From Nicotiana tabacum (Eukaryota > Streptophyta > Magnoliopsida > Solanales > Solanaceae), in NCBI RefSeq assembly GCF_000715075.1, contig NC_134095.1:11022722-11086721 (forward strand): a stretch of DNA of 64,000 nt. The letters are read 5' to 3'. Of the stretch, positions 21,679 through 32,847 are shown piece after piece. A model generated the notes under the pieces. That model saw only the letters and a list, made by a program, of their open reading frames with translations, was not told where the DNA came from and searched no databases. Numbering within the stretch: the first letter of the stretch is position 1; every line of letters starts with the position of its first letter. The position numbers and the translations under genes are program-made.

Positions 21679-24600
21679 TGTAACGACCCGAACCGTCGTT
21701 TCCTGTATTTTCGTCCCGTATTCCCCGTTAAATGCTTATTCATGTTTCAATATGTGTACTTGGTGAATTTGAGTCAATTCGGATCGAGTTTGGTATGAAA
21801 TGGGACAATTAGCCTCTTTAAGGAAGAATTAGTTTGGAAAAGTCAACCAGACGTTGACTTGTGAGTTAGAGGGCTCGGAATTAAATTCCGATAATTCGGT
21901 TAGTTTCGGGGGATGATTTAAGGCATAGGAGAGCAATCGGAATTAATTTTGGAGGTTCGGTGAAGAAATTAGCTCATTTTGGCGAAGTTAGTATTTTGGC
22001 GATTTCCGGTTGATAGGTGAAATTTTGATCCGACGGTCGGAATGGAATTCCGAGAATTTCTGTAGCTTCGTTATGCCATTTTGGATATGTGTGCAAAATT
22101 TCAAGTCATTCGGACATATTTTGGTCGAGTTTTGATCGAAAGCGCGTTTTGGAAGTTTTAAAGAAACTTAGACTTGAATTCGGTGTAATTCGATAATTTT
22201 GGTATTAGTCGAGGTGTTTTGATAATTGGAAGAAGTTTGAATAATATTATAAGATGTATTGGTATTTTTAGTTGAGGTCCCGAGGACCTCGGGATGATTT
22301 CGGATGGCTAACGGGAACTTTTGAAGTTGGAAATTTCATAATAGACGAAAGTTGTAAATGAGTGCGCACAAGGCCTCATTTTGAACGATACTATCTCTCG
22401 TTATATAAGGAGTTGTGTGAGCTACAACCTATTAAATTAAAGTTCTTTGAGTCTACTTTCCAAAGCAATAAACCGTTCGTCATTTGGAAGTGTATACAGG
22501 AAGTTATGACCATTTAATGGTCAGGTGTCAGAGCGCGCGAAGTCGCGCATTTCGCGCGTCTGAGGCAGAATGCTCAGCAAAACGCGCGAACAAACGCGCG
22601 ACCAACGCACAAACTACGCGACTGAAGGTTTTTTAAGTACTCTAAAGACCGGAAATGAGAGGAATTGAGTCATTCTCAAGCCTAGGGCTTCCCCAATACC
22701 CCCAATTCGACCAAGGCACACAATTGCACTCCTAAGGTAAGATTTTTGGAGTATTTTGAGTTGATTACTACTCCCAAACACTTATATTAACATGGATTGA
22801 TCTTAAAAATCCTTAGATTTTCAAGAAATTCCTTCAAGAACTCAAAGAAGGGTTTTGCAAGATTTCTTCCAAAAGGTAAATCCTACACCTTAGACTCACA
22901 TATATGGATATATTATGGAAATATGAGTATGAGTCAAGTATTACAACTTATTGTATGGTGGTTGGAAGCCATAAATTCCCTATTTAAATACATGAACATG
23001 GTAGGGATTTAGAGGTGTTTATTTGATGGAATTTTTGTTGGTTTGGGTGTGAATGGTTGATCACACATGTGATGTTAGGAGTATAAATTGTTAAAGAATA
23101 ATAGTGTGATGAATTGTTGGTTAATGGTGATAGTTGGAGGAACCAATGCTATAGTTAAGAGGTGTAAATATTTATACCTACAAGATGTTTGATAATATGC
23201 CTAAATGGCATAATTTATGGGATCTAGTACTAATATTGGCCATATTGAGTGTTATATTGTAGATTGAAGTTACATAACTGTATGGGATCATTATAGTATC
23301 ATTAAGGGGCGAATTTCAGATATGTATGGTTAAAACCCCGTCTTTTAGAAATCGAACTTCATCGAGGTTTGTGTGATTTTTGGCAGATTCGTCACACGAG
23401 GAGGCCAATTAGAGAGGCAAGGGCATAGCGAGCTAGAGGTGAGTAATAGATGTAAATGCTGTTCTGAGGGTTTGAAACCCCAGACTTTCACATCATAATG
23501 CTATATTGAGGCGTGACACGCACTCCATGGCGAGTGCGGGGTCGGATACTACTGGGGATTGTGACTTGGTCCACCTCGTGTGATGTTTATACTATACTGG
23601 TGATTGATACACATACTTCATTAATATTACTGGGCTTGATGCCATGTTTGGGGCCTTATGCCGATTTGTAAAATCCTTCGAGGATTGATATTACTGCTTA
23701 GCATGATTTGCATATCATTTAATTTCAGTCCAAGGTTTTAAATGCTATTTTGTAAACTCAGCCATAATTCTAAGTGTTGAAAACTTAAATAATATTTTTA
23801 AATGTATTCCGGGCTGGGAACTTCAGTTTTGTAAATGCCAAAGGGGCTTATTATATTATTTTCTGGACTGATTATAAAGTGACTTGAAACAGTGGTAACA
23901 ATGACACTGTGTGATATACTTGACACAGTGGTAACAATGACACTGTGTGATATACTTGAAATAGTGGTAACAATGACACTGGATGATATACTTGAACAGT
24001 GGTAACAATGGCATTGTATGATATAAATTGGTCAGGTAACAATGGCTGACCGGTCAGGTAACAATGACTGACCAAGATATTGCGCTTGGGATGTAGGAGC
24101 CCCTCCGGAGTCTGTACACACCCCCAGTGAGCGTCGTCGACGATAAATAAATATGGATGGCTCAGGCTGCACGCCGCAATGGGTACTGGAATGTACCATC
24201 ATATGCATTGCATTGCATTCATGTATTTGCCTTTATACTGTTGTTTAGCTGTTCAGTTCCATATGTTGCTGTATATTTAGATTTTAGCTTACCTTGTGTA
24301 TTTACTGGATTTTCTTATCTTCGGACTGTAGTTATTTTTATTACTCACTGAGTTGGAGTACTCATATTACTCCCTGCACCATGTGTGCAGGTACATGTAT
24401 TCCTGAGGCATAGAGCGAGTTTTCTGCTGTTCAGTTTTCATCGGAGTTATCGAGGTAGCTGCATGGCGTTCGCAGCCCCATTTTCTCCCTTATCTTTGTT
24501 ATTTATGATAATTCCAGACTTTGTAAAATATTAGTAAACTCTGTAGTAGCTCATTACCCGATTTCGGGCTGAGTTGGGATGGTTATCCTTATTCTATCAC

Positions 24601-24748
24601 GTTTATTTCGCATTTAAGATTATATTGCCCATGATTTAGACTTATTCTTGCTAAGTAATTATAAAGAGATGTACTGTTTTGTTGATTGGCTAGCCTTGTA
24701 CTCACGAGAGGCGCCATCACGACCGGGTTGGGATTTTGGGTCGTGACA
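21679..24748 (+). repeat. TE-B 5' LTR (Tekay-type chromovirus)
   Basis: It starts TGTAACGACC and ends GTCGTGACA, and is repeated at 29269-32389 with a few percent difference by eye. It contains CG-rich GCGCGCGAA words (about 22530-22625), a 36-bp tandem repeat in four copies (about 23885-24030), and a paired GGTCAGGTAACAATG repeat (24034-24075). The 71-codon frame at 22797-23012, conserved in both LTRs, has no recognisable features. Confidence 0.9.
23885..24030 (+). repeat. 36-bp tandem repeat in TE-B 5' LTR, 4 copies
   Basis: The unit contains CAGTGGTAACAATGACACTG then TGTGATATACTTG. Four copies here; the 3' LTR at about 31487-31668 has five, so one unit was gained or lost after the element inserted. 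Confidence 0.85.
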
Positions 24749-24751
24749 AGT

Positions 24752-24763
24752 TGGTATCAGAGC
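24752..24763 (+). other. TE-B primer-binding site, initiator tRNA-Met
   Basis: TGGTATCAGAGC, three bases after the LTR, is the standard complement of the initiator methionine tRNA 3' end. Confidence 0.9.
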
Positions 24764-26027
24764 CAGGTTACTTGGTCTCACGAGTAATGAGCCGATTTAG
24801 TAGAGTCTCGCGGATCGGTACAGAGACGTCTGTATTTATCCCCGAGAGGCTGCAGAACCTTTAGGAAAAACTTCATATTCTTGAATTCTTATTGTGCGTC
24901 CTTGATTCAGCTTGAAAAAGTAACTTTTACAATTCCTTCCACGTATTCGTATACGCGAACGAATGCGCATTATTAGATGTGCCTTGATGGCTTGTAATTC
25001 CCCGATCGAAGGGCGAGACGTGGTCGTTTTGAGTTTGATGTTAGGCCAGTCTGGAGGACTTGAGGCCGGATCTTTGCCAATGGCTTTAGCACCGAGGTGC
25101 TTATTGTATGAGCAAGTATTTTGAACTTATATGTTCGGTATTGCCTCTATTAGTGGGAATCATGGCTGGATAGCTACGTGAGAAGTATGATAGTACTGCG
25201 ATATGTATCTATATGACTTGGAAGTGATGAGGAAGGTCTACTGGATGAGAGATGAACTATTGAGTGTGTGATTTCCATTGTGATAGGATGTGTAGTCCCA
25301 AGTTATGGGTGCGTGAAGGATCTTTTTATGTCTCCTATTTGAAGTGAAGTAAATTTCATGTTACGGTATGAGTTTAGACTCAGGAAGATTAAGTGATTGT
25401 GTAATGTGTATGGCAGTGGAAGGTATACAAAAAATGTTAACTAAAGGTAAAGCTAGTGGGTAATTGGCTTATGAGGGGAATCTATTTGTCATACTAGTTA
25501 GATAAGTCTGGGAGCTGAGATCGCTTCTGTAAATGTATTATGACGAAATCGTTAAGTCAAGGAGACCACCTTGAAGGTATAAAACATTAAAGAAAGAATA
25601 TGTTCTTACTCGGTTGAATAGCCCAATAATGGAGGATTGAAAGGTATTTTCTATGTGTTATGATTTAAATAGGTGCAACACATGTCCATGTATCAATTTT
25701 GATAGTATAATACATGTAATATTGATATTAATGTAATTGATATACGTTGTGATGCTTTGTCAAGTTGTGGATGTGTTGTTATGATGGTTTTGGTGATTCT
25801 CTGGCAGGTGGATAGGCCCAATTACAAAGGAGACTCTGCCGAAATTTTTGAAAAATTTGGGACTTAGTAAAAATTTGGTCCCCTAGAGAGTAGTCTTAAC
25901 TATTAGGTGAGTGAATGCAAGAAAACGCGGAAGAGTTAAAATTTTAGATGAATTGTGTTTCCACAAAATTATGAAGGAGTGAGTTTAATCTCACTATGGT
26001 ATTATCTCAGTCTGCCACATAGATGCC
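24764..26027 (+). other. TE-B leader; gag missing
   Basis: About 1.26 kb lies where a Tekay element would carry its leader and a gag of more than 1 kb. I see no capsid-like frame and no CCHC zinc knuckle. Gag has been deleted or replaced by non-coding sequence. Confidence 0.6.
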
Positions 26028-28216
26028 TCTGTCTTATTTGATCCGGGATCCACCTATTCTTATGTGTCTTCATATTTTTCCCGTCATTTGAGTATGCCCC
26101 GGGAGTCTCTTACTTTACTTGTTCATGTGTCTACCCCGGTGGGCGATACTATTGTTGTGGACCGTGTATATCGGTCATGTGTTGTGATTATTGGGGGTCT
26201 TGAGACCCGAGTTGATCTACTGCTGTTGAGCATGGTAGATTTTGATATTATTCTGGGCATGGATTGGTTATCTCCATATCATGTTATTCTAGACTGTCAT
26301 GCTAAGACAGTTACTTTGGCTATTCCGGGTGTTCCGAGGATCGAGTGGCGTGGCATGACTGATTATGACTCTAGCAGAGTAATTTCTTTCTTGAAAGCCC
26401 AGCGTATGATTGGGAAGGGTTATCTATCATATCTGGCTTTTGTGCGGGATGTTGGAGCTGAGACTCTTAGTATTGATTCTATCCCTGTTGTGAGGGACTT
26501 TCCTGATGTATTTCCTGCAGACCTGTCGGGCATGCCGCCGGACAGGGATATTGATTTTGGCATTGACTTAGTGCCGAACACTCAGCCCATTTCTATTCCG
26601 CCATATCGTATGGCACCAGTAGAGCTGAAAGAATTGAAGGAGCAACTTCAGGAACTCTTAGATAAGGGGTTCATTCGGCCTAGCGTGTCCCCGTGGGGTG
26701 CACCTATTTTATTTGTGAAGAAGAAAGATGGCACAATGAGAATGTGCATTGATTATAGGCAGTTGAATAAGGTAACAGTGAAGAACAAGTATCATTTGCC
26801 TCGCATTGATGACTTATTTGATCAGCTTCAGGGAGCGAGGGTATTTTCTAAGATTGATCTGCGTTCGGGCTATCACCAGTTGAAAATCAGGGAGTCGGAT
26901 ATTCCCAAGACTGCTTTCAGGACTAGATATGGTCACTATGAATTTTTGGTTATGTCTTTCGTGCTGACCAATGCCCCAGCAGCGTTCATGCATTTGATGA
27001 ACAGTGTATTTCAGCCTTATCTGGATGCATTTGTTATTGTATTCATTGATGATATCCTGGTGTATTCGCGTAGCCAGGAGGAGCATGCCCAACATTTGCG
27101 TGTGGTGTTGCAGAGATTGAGAGAGAAGAAGGTTTATGCAAAATTCTCCAAATGTGAATTTTAGCTAAGTTCTGTGGCATTTTTGGGACACATAGTATCC
27201 AGCGAGGGTATACAGGTTGATCCAAGGAAGATAGAAGCAGTGTAGAGTTGGTCTAGACCATCCTCATTCACAGAGATTCGGAGTCTTCTTGGGCTAGCAG
27301 GCTATTATCGCCGATTTGTTCGGGGGTTTTCTTCTATTACATCGCCTTTGACCAAGTTGACTCAGAAAGGTGCCCCATTTGTATGGTCCGGCGAGTGTGA
27401 GGAGAGCTTTCAGAAGCTCAAAGCACTTCTGACCACAGCTCCAGTGTTGGTGTTACCATCATCTACAGGTTCATACACGGTATATTGTGATACTTCTAGA
27501 GTTGGGATTGGTTGTGTGCTAATGCAGAAGGGTAGAGTTATTGTTTATGCTTCTCGTCAGTTGAAGCCCCATGAGAAGAACTACCCTGTTCATGATTTGG
27601 AGTGGCTGATATAGTTCATGCCTTAAAAATTTGGAGGCACTATTTATATGGCGTATCTTGTGAGGTTTTCACTGATCATCGTTGTCTTCAACATTTATTT
27701 AAACAAAAAGATCTTAATTTGAGGCAGCGGAGATGGCTTGAGTTACTTAAAGACTATGATATTACCATTCTATATCATCCGGGAAAGGCCAATGTAGTGG
27801 CCGATGCATTGAGCCGAAAGGCAGTCAGTATGGGGAGTTTGGCTTGCATCCCAGTTGGGGAGAGGCCTCTTGCAGTTGATGTTCAAACCTTGGCCAATCA
27901 GTTGGTGCGGTTAGATATTTCTGAGCCTAGCCGGGTATTGGCTAGTGTGGTTTCTCGATCTTCCTTATATGATCGCATCAGAGAGCACCAGTATGATGAT
28001 CCACATTTGATTGTCCTTAAGGACAGAGTTCAGCATGATAATGCCAAAGATGTGACTATAGGTGATGATGGCGTATTGAGGATGCAAGGCCGTATTTGTG
28101 TGCCCGATGTTGATGGGCTTAGAGATTTGATTCTTGAGGAGTCCCACAGTTCGCGGTATTCCATCCATCCGGGTGTTGTTCGTGAGTGGCCTTCCTCGGA
28201 CTTTGAAGAATTTTGA
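26028..28216 (+). pseudogene. pol: TE-B protease, reverse transcriptase and RNase H, broken
   Basis: Domains in order: aspartic protease with active site [12 protein letters not shown] (~26042) and the later ILGMDWLS; reverse transcriptase from VRDFPDVF (~26492), with the RT palm motif FIDDILVYS (~27040); RNase H around [10 protein letters not shown] (~27483) and YPVHDLE. Breaks: TAG at ~27162 (context KCEF-stop-LSS, probably TGG to TAG), TAG at ~27243 (context IEAV-stop-SW, probably CAG to TAG), and a one-base loss at ~27601 that shifts frame before [15 protein letters not shown]. The frame ends after HPG where the front of integrase is deleted. It would have copied the element RNA in a cytoplasmic particle; it cannot now make a full polyprotein. 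Confidence 0.85.
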
Positions 28217-28724
28217 TTCGATTTGGGTCGTTACGGATAGGCTGACCAATTTAGTGCATTTCATTCCGGTGTGTACCACATATTCTGCAGAGCGGCTGGC
28301 TAGGATCTTTATTCAGGAGATTGTGCGGTTGCATGGTGTTCCAGTTACTATTATTTCGGATAGAGGTACTCAGTTCACTTCTCAGTTTTGGAGGACTTTT
28401 CAGCACGAGTTGGGCACTCAGGTGGAGTTGAGTTCAGCATTTCATCCTCAGACGGACGGACAGTCCGAGCGTACTATTCAGATATTGGAGGATATGTTGC
28501 GTGCCTGCGTGATTGATTTTGGAGGCTCTTGGGTTGAATTTTTACCACTTGCAGAGTTTGCCTACAACAACAGCTATCAGTCCAGTATTCAGATGGCACC
28601 GTATGAGGCCTTATATGGGAGGCGGTGTAGAACTCCAATGGGTTGGTTTGAGCCCGGTGACGCTAGGTTGTTGGGGACAGATTTGGTCCAGGATGCCTTA
28701 GAAAAGGTGAAGGTAATTTAGTAA
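28190..28724 (+). pseudogene. TE-B integrase catalytic core, zinc finger deleted
   Basis: The text goes straight from the RNase H/integrase linker ([11 protein letters not shown]) to [11 protein letters not shown], skipping the HHCC zinc-binding domain and the start of the core (about 60 residues, ~190 bp), with a frame change at the junction near 28185. The three catalytic acidic residues remain: D in VVTDRLTN, D in IISDRGTQF, and E in DGQSERTIQ. The core ends with TAG TAA at 28719-28724. Without the zinc finger it should not integrate DNA. Confidence 0.8.
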
Positions 28725-29258
28725 CGACTTCGCACAGCTCAGTCGCGTCAGAAGAGTTATGCGGACCAGAAGTTCCGAGATGTGTCATTTATGGAGGGCG
28801 AGAAGGTTTTGCTGAAGGTTTCGCCGATGAAGGGTGTTATGAGGTTCGAAAAGAAAGGGAAATTGAGTCTGCGGTTTATTGGACCATTTGAGGTACTTAG
28901 GAGGATTGGTGAGGTGGCTTACGAGCTTGCTTTGGCCCCTAGATTGTCGGGTGTTCATCCGGTATTCCATGTGTCCATGCTCCGGAAGTACATTGGGGAC
29001 CCGTCTCATATTTTTGATTTCAATACAGTACAGTTAGATGAAAATTTGACTTATAATATGGAGCCAATGGCTATTTTGAGTCGACAGGTTCAAAAGTTGA
29101 GATCAAAAGATATCGCATCAGTGAAAGTACAGTGGAGAGGTCGGCCCGTGGAGAAGGCTACTTGGGAGACCGAGCAGGAGATGCGGAGCAGGTACCCGCA
29201 CCTATTTGAAACTCTAGGTATGTTTCTTAACTCGCTCGAGGACGAGCGTTTGTTTTAG
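28725..29258 (+). pseudogene. TE-B integrase C-terminal part and chromodomain
   Basis: This continues the integrase frame after the two stops: GPFEVLRRIGEVAYEL and HPVFHVSMLRKY, then a chromodomain-like end (ASVKVQWRGRPVEKATWE ... YPHLF). A C-terminal chromodomain places TE-B among chromoviruses; the sequence style fits the Tekay/Del clade. In active relatives this domain steers integration toward particular chromatin. It is open from 28782 to TAG at 29256-29258, 10 bp before the 3' LTR. Confidence 0.8.
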
Positions 29259-29268
29259 TTGGGGAGAA
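29259..29268 (+). other. TE-B polypurine tract
   Basis: TTGGGGAGAA directly precedes the TGTAACGACC of the 3' LTR. Confidence 0.75.
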
Positions 29269-32200
29269 TGTAACGACCTGAACTGTCGTTTCCTGTATTT
29301 TCGTCCCGTATTCCCCATTAAATGGTTATTCATGTTTCAATATGTGTACTTGGTGAATTTGAGTCAATTCAGATCGAGTTTGGTTTGAAATGGGACAATT
29401 AGCCTCTTTAAGGAAGAATTAGTTTGGAAAAGTCAACCGGACGTTGACTTGTGAGTTAGAGGGCTCGGAATTGAATTCCGACGGTTAGTTTCGGGGGATG
29501 ATTTAATGCCTAGGAGCGCAATCGGAATTAATTTTGGAGGTCCGGTGAAGAAATTAGCTCATTTTGGCGAAGTTAGTATTTTGGCGATTTCCGGTTGATA
29601 GGTGAAATTTTGATCCGATGGTCGGAAAGGAATTTCGAGAATTTCTGTAGCTTAGTTATGCCATTTTGGATATTTGTGCAAAATTTCAAGTCATTCGGAC
29701 ATATTTTGGTCGAGTTTTGATCGAAAGCGCGTTTTGGAAGTTTTAAAAAAACTTAGACTTGAATTCAGTGTAATTCGATAATTTTGGTATTAATCGAGGT
29801 GTTTTGATAATTGGAACAAGTTTGAATAATATTATAAGATGTATTGATATTTTTGGTTGAGGTCCCGAGGACCACGGGATGATTTCGGATGGCTAACGGG
29901 AACTTTTGAAGTTGGAAATTTCATAATAGACGAAAGTTGTAAATGAGTGCGCACAAGGCCTCACTTTGAACGATAATATCTCTCGTTATATAAGGAGTTG
30001 TGTGAGCTACAACCTATTAAATTAAAGCTCTTTGAGTCTAGTTTCCAAATCAACAAACCGTTCGTCATTTAGAAGTGTATACAGGAAGTTATGACCATTT
30101 CACTGGTCAGGCGTCAGAGCGCACGAAGTATCGCGTGAAGTCGCGCATTTCGCGCGTCTGAGGCAGAATGCTCAGCAAAACGCGCGAACAAACGCGCGAA
30201 CAACGCACGAACTACACGACTGAAGGTTTTTTAAGTACTCTAAAGACCGGAAATGAGAGGAATTGAGTCATTCTCAAGCCTAGGGCTTCCCCAACACCCC
30301 CAATTCGACCAAGGCACCCAATTGCACTCCTAAGGTAAGATTTTTGGAGTATTTTGAGTTGATTACTACTCCCAAACACTTATATTAACATGGATTGATC
30401 TTAAAAATCCTTAGATTTTCAAGAAATTCCTTCAAGAACTCAAAGAAGGGTTTTGCAAGATTTCTTCCAAAAGGTAAATCCTACACCTTAGACTCACATA
30501 TATGGATATATTATGGAAATATGAGTATGAGTCAAGTATTACAACTTATTGTATGGTGGTTGGAAGCCATAAATTCCCTATTTAAATACATGAACATGGT
30601 AGGAATTTAGAGGTGTTTAATTGATGGAATTTTTGTTGGTTTGGGTGTGAATGGTTGATCACACATGTGATGTTAGGAGTATAAATTGTTAAAGAATAAT
30701 AGTATGATGAATTGTTGGTTAATGGTGATAGTTGGAGGAACCAATGCTATAGTTAAGAGGTGTAAATATTTATACCTACAAGATGTTTGATAATATGCCT
30801 AAATGGCATAATTTATGGGATCTAGTACTAATATTGGCCATATTGAGTGTTATATTGTAGATTGAAGTTACATAACTGTATGGGATCATTATAGTATCAT
30901 TAAGGGGCAAATTTCAGATATGTATGGTTAAAACCCCGTCTTTTAGAAATCGAACTTCATCGAGGTTTGTGTGATTTTTGGCAGATTCGTCACACGAGGA
31001 GGCCAATTAGAGAGGCAAGGGCATAGCGAGCTAGAGGTGAGTAATAGATGTAAATGCTGTTCTGAGGGTTTGAAACCCCGGACTTTCACATCGTTACGCT
31101 ATATTGAGGCGTGACACGCACTCCATGGCGAGTGCGGGGTCGGATACTACTGGGGATTGTGACTTGGTCCACCCCGTGTGATGTTTATACTATACTGGTG
31201 ATTGATACACATACTTCATTGATATTACTGGGCTTGATTCCATGTTTGGGGCCTTGTGCCGATTTGTAAAATCCTTCGAGGATTGATATTACTGCTTAGC
31301 ATGATTTGCATATCATTTAATTTCAGTCCAAGGTTTTAAATGTTGTTTTGTAAACTCAGCCATAATTCTAAGTGTTGAAAACTTAAATGATATTTTTAAA
31401 TGTATTCCGGGCTGGGAACTTCTGTTTTGTAAATGCCCAAGGGGCTTATTATATTATTTTCTGGACTGATTATAAAGTGACTTGAAACAGTGGTAACAAT
31501 GACACTGTGTGATATACTTGACACAGTGGTAACAATGACACTGTGTGATATACTTGACACAGTGGTAACAATGACACTGTGTGATATACTTGAAATAATG
31601 GTAACAATGACACTGGATGATATACTTGAACAGTGGTAACAATGGCATTGTATGATATAAATTGGTCAGGTAACAATGGCTGACCGGTCAGGTAAAAATG
31701 ACTGACCAAGATATTGCGCTTGGGCTGTAGGAGCCCCTCCGGAGTCTGTACACACCCCCAGTGAGCGTCGTCGACGATAAATAAAATGGATGGCTTGGGC
31801 TACACGCCGCAGTGGGTACTGGAATGTACCATTATATGCATTGCATTGCATTCATGTATTTGCCTTTATACTGTTGTTTAGCTGTTCAGTTCCATATGTT
31901 GCTGTATATTTAGATTTTAGCTTACCTTGTGTATTTACTGGATTTTCTTATCTTCAGACTGTAGTTTTTTTATTACTCACTGAGTTGGAGTACTCACATT
32001 ACTCCCTGCACCATGTGTGCAGGTACATGTATTCCTGAGGCATAGAGCGAGTTTTCTACTGTTCAGTTTTCATCGGAGTTATCGAGGTAGCTGCATGACG
32101 TTCGCAGCCCCATTTTCTCCCTTACTTTGTTATTTATGATAATTCCAGACTTTGTAAAATATTAGTAAACTCTGTAGTAGCTCATTACTTGTGACACCCC

Positions 32201-32389
32201 GATTTCGGGCTGAGTTGGGATGGTTTTCCTTGTTCTATCACGTTTATTTCGCATTTAAGATTATATTGCCCATGATTTAGACTTATTCTTGCTAAGTAAT
32301 TATAAAGAGATGTACTGTTTTGTTGATTGGCTGGCCTTGTCCTCACGAGAGGCGCCATCACGACCGGGTTGGGATTTTGGGTCGTGACA
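29269..32389 (+). repeat. TE-B 3' LTR
   Basis: The counterpart of 21679-24748, about 50 bp longer because it has a fifth copy of the 36-bp repeat and small insertions, including one in the CG-rich word region (~30125). It ends GTCGTGACA. Unusually, it is followed by primer-site and leader sequence rather than flanking DNA. Confidence 0.9.
31487..31668 (+). repeat. 36-bp tandem repeat in TE-B 3' LTR, 5 copies
   Basis: Same unit as in the 5' LTR but five copies. The extra copy duplicates the ACACAGTGGTAACAATGACA version. Confidence 0.85.
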
Positions 32390-32430
32390 AGTTGGTATCA
32401 GAGCCTAGGTTACTTGGTCTCACGAGTCAT
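32390..32430 (+). mobile_element. Second TE-B primer site and leader stub
   Basis: The bases after the 3' LTR (AGTTGGTATCAGAGCC, then AGGTTACTTGGTCTCACGAG) match those after the 5' LTR (24749 on) apart from an extra T and one change. So this LTR is, or was, also the 5' LTR of another copy; the match stops at ~32430. Confidence 0.8.
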
Positions 32431-32432
32431 GT

Positions 32433-32847
32433 AATAAATAATTCAAAATTATGTAACGAACAAGCATGTGACATAAAAACGAAATTCAACATCTTCTAAC
32501 ATATTTATCTTATATATCATATAAAAATAATTTATGCCAGAAAACTATTATTAATTAGCATCTCATGAACTAATAACAATTAAAAATAACAATAGAATCA
32601 TGTAACCTATTATATATTCCTGTCGTATCTAATACAAAATTTCAAATTCAAGTTACGAACTATCTCAATAGCTTAACTTGTATAAATAGATATTTTATTC
32701 ACAACAAAATAATAGTAATGTAATATGCATTCAAACAATTTGAATATTGCACAATACACATATATTATGGTTTGAACTCTTCAAATATAATCTTAAAATA
32801 TTTTGTAAATAAATTTTAGACACGAGAAACCATGGCTCTGATACCAC
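32433..32847 (-). mobile_element. Leader fragment of a Copia-like element
   Basis: On the minus strand this follows the LTR at 32848-35318 and starts with an initiator tRNA-Met primer site (complement of 32835-32846). It is A/T-rich with no coding frame, and is cut off at the TE-B stub. Confidence 0.6.

Noticed and set aside
22797..23012. 71-codon frame identical in both TE-B LTRs (also 30395-30610)
   Set aside because: LTR identity explains the conservation; no motif, and it overlaps no known LTR gene.
32390..32394. AGTTG after the TE-B 3' LTR as partner of AATTG before the 5' LTR (target duplication)
   Set aside because: One base differs, and AGTTG is simply the start of the primer-site sequence that follows this LTR.
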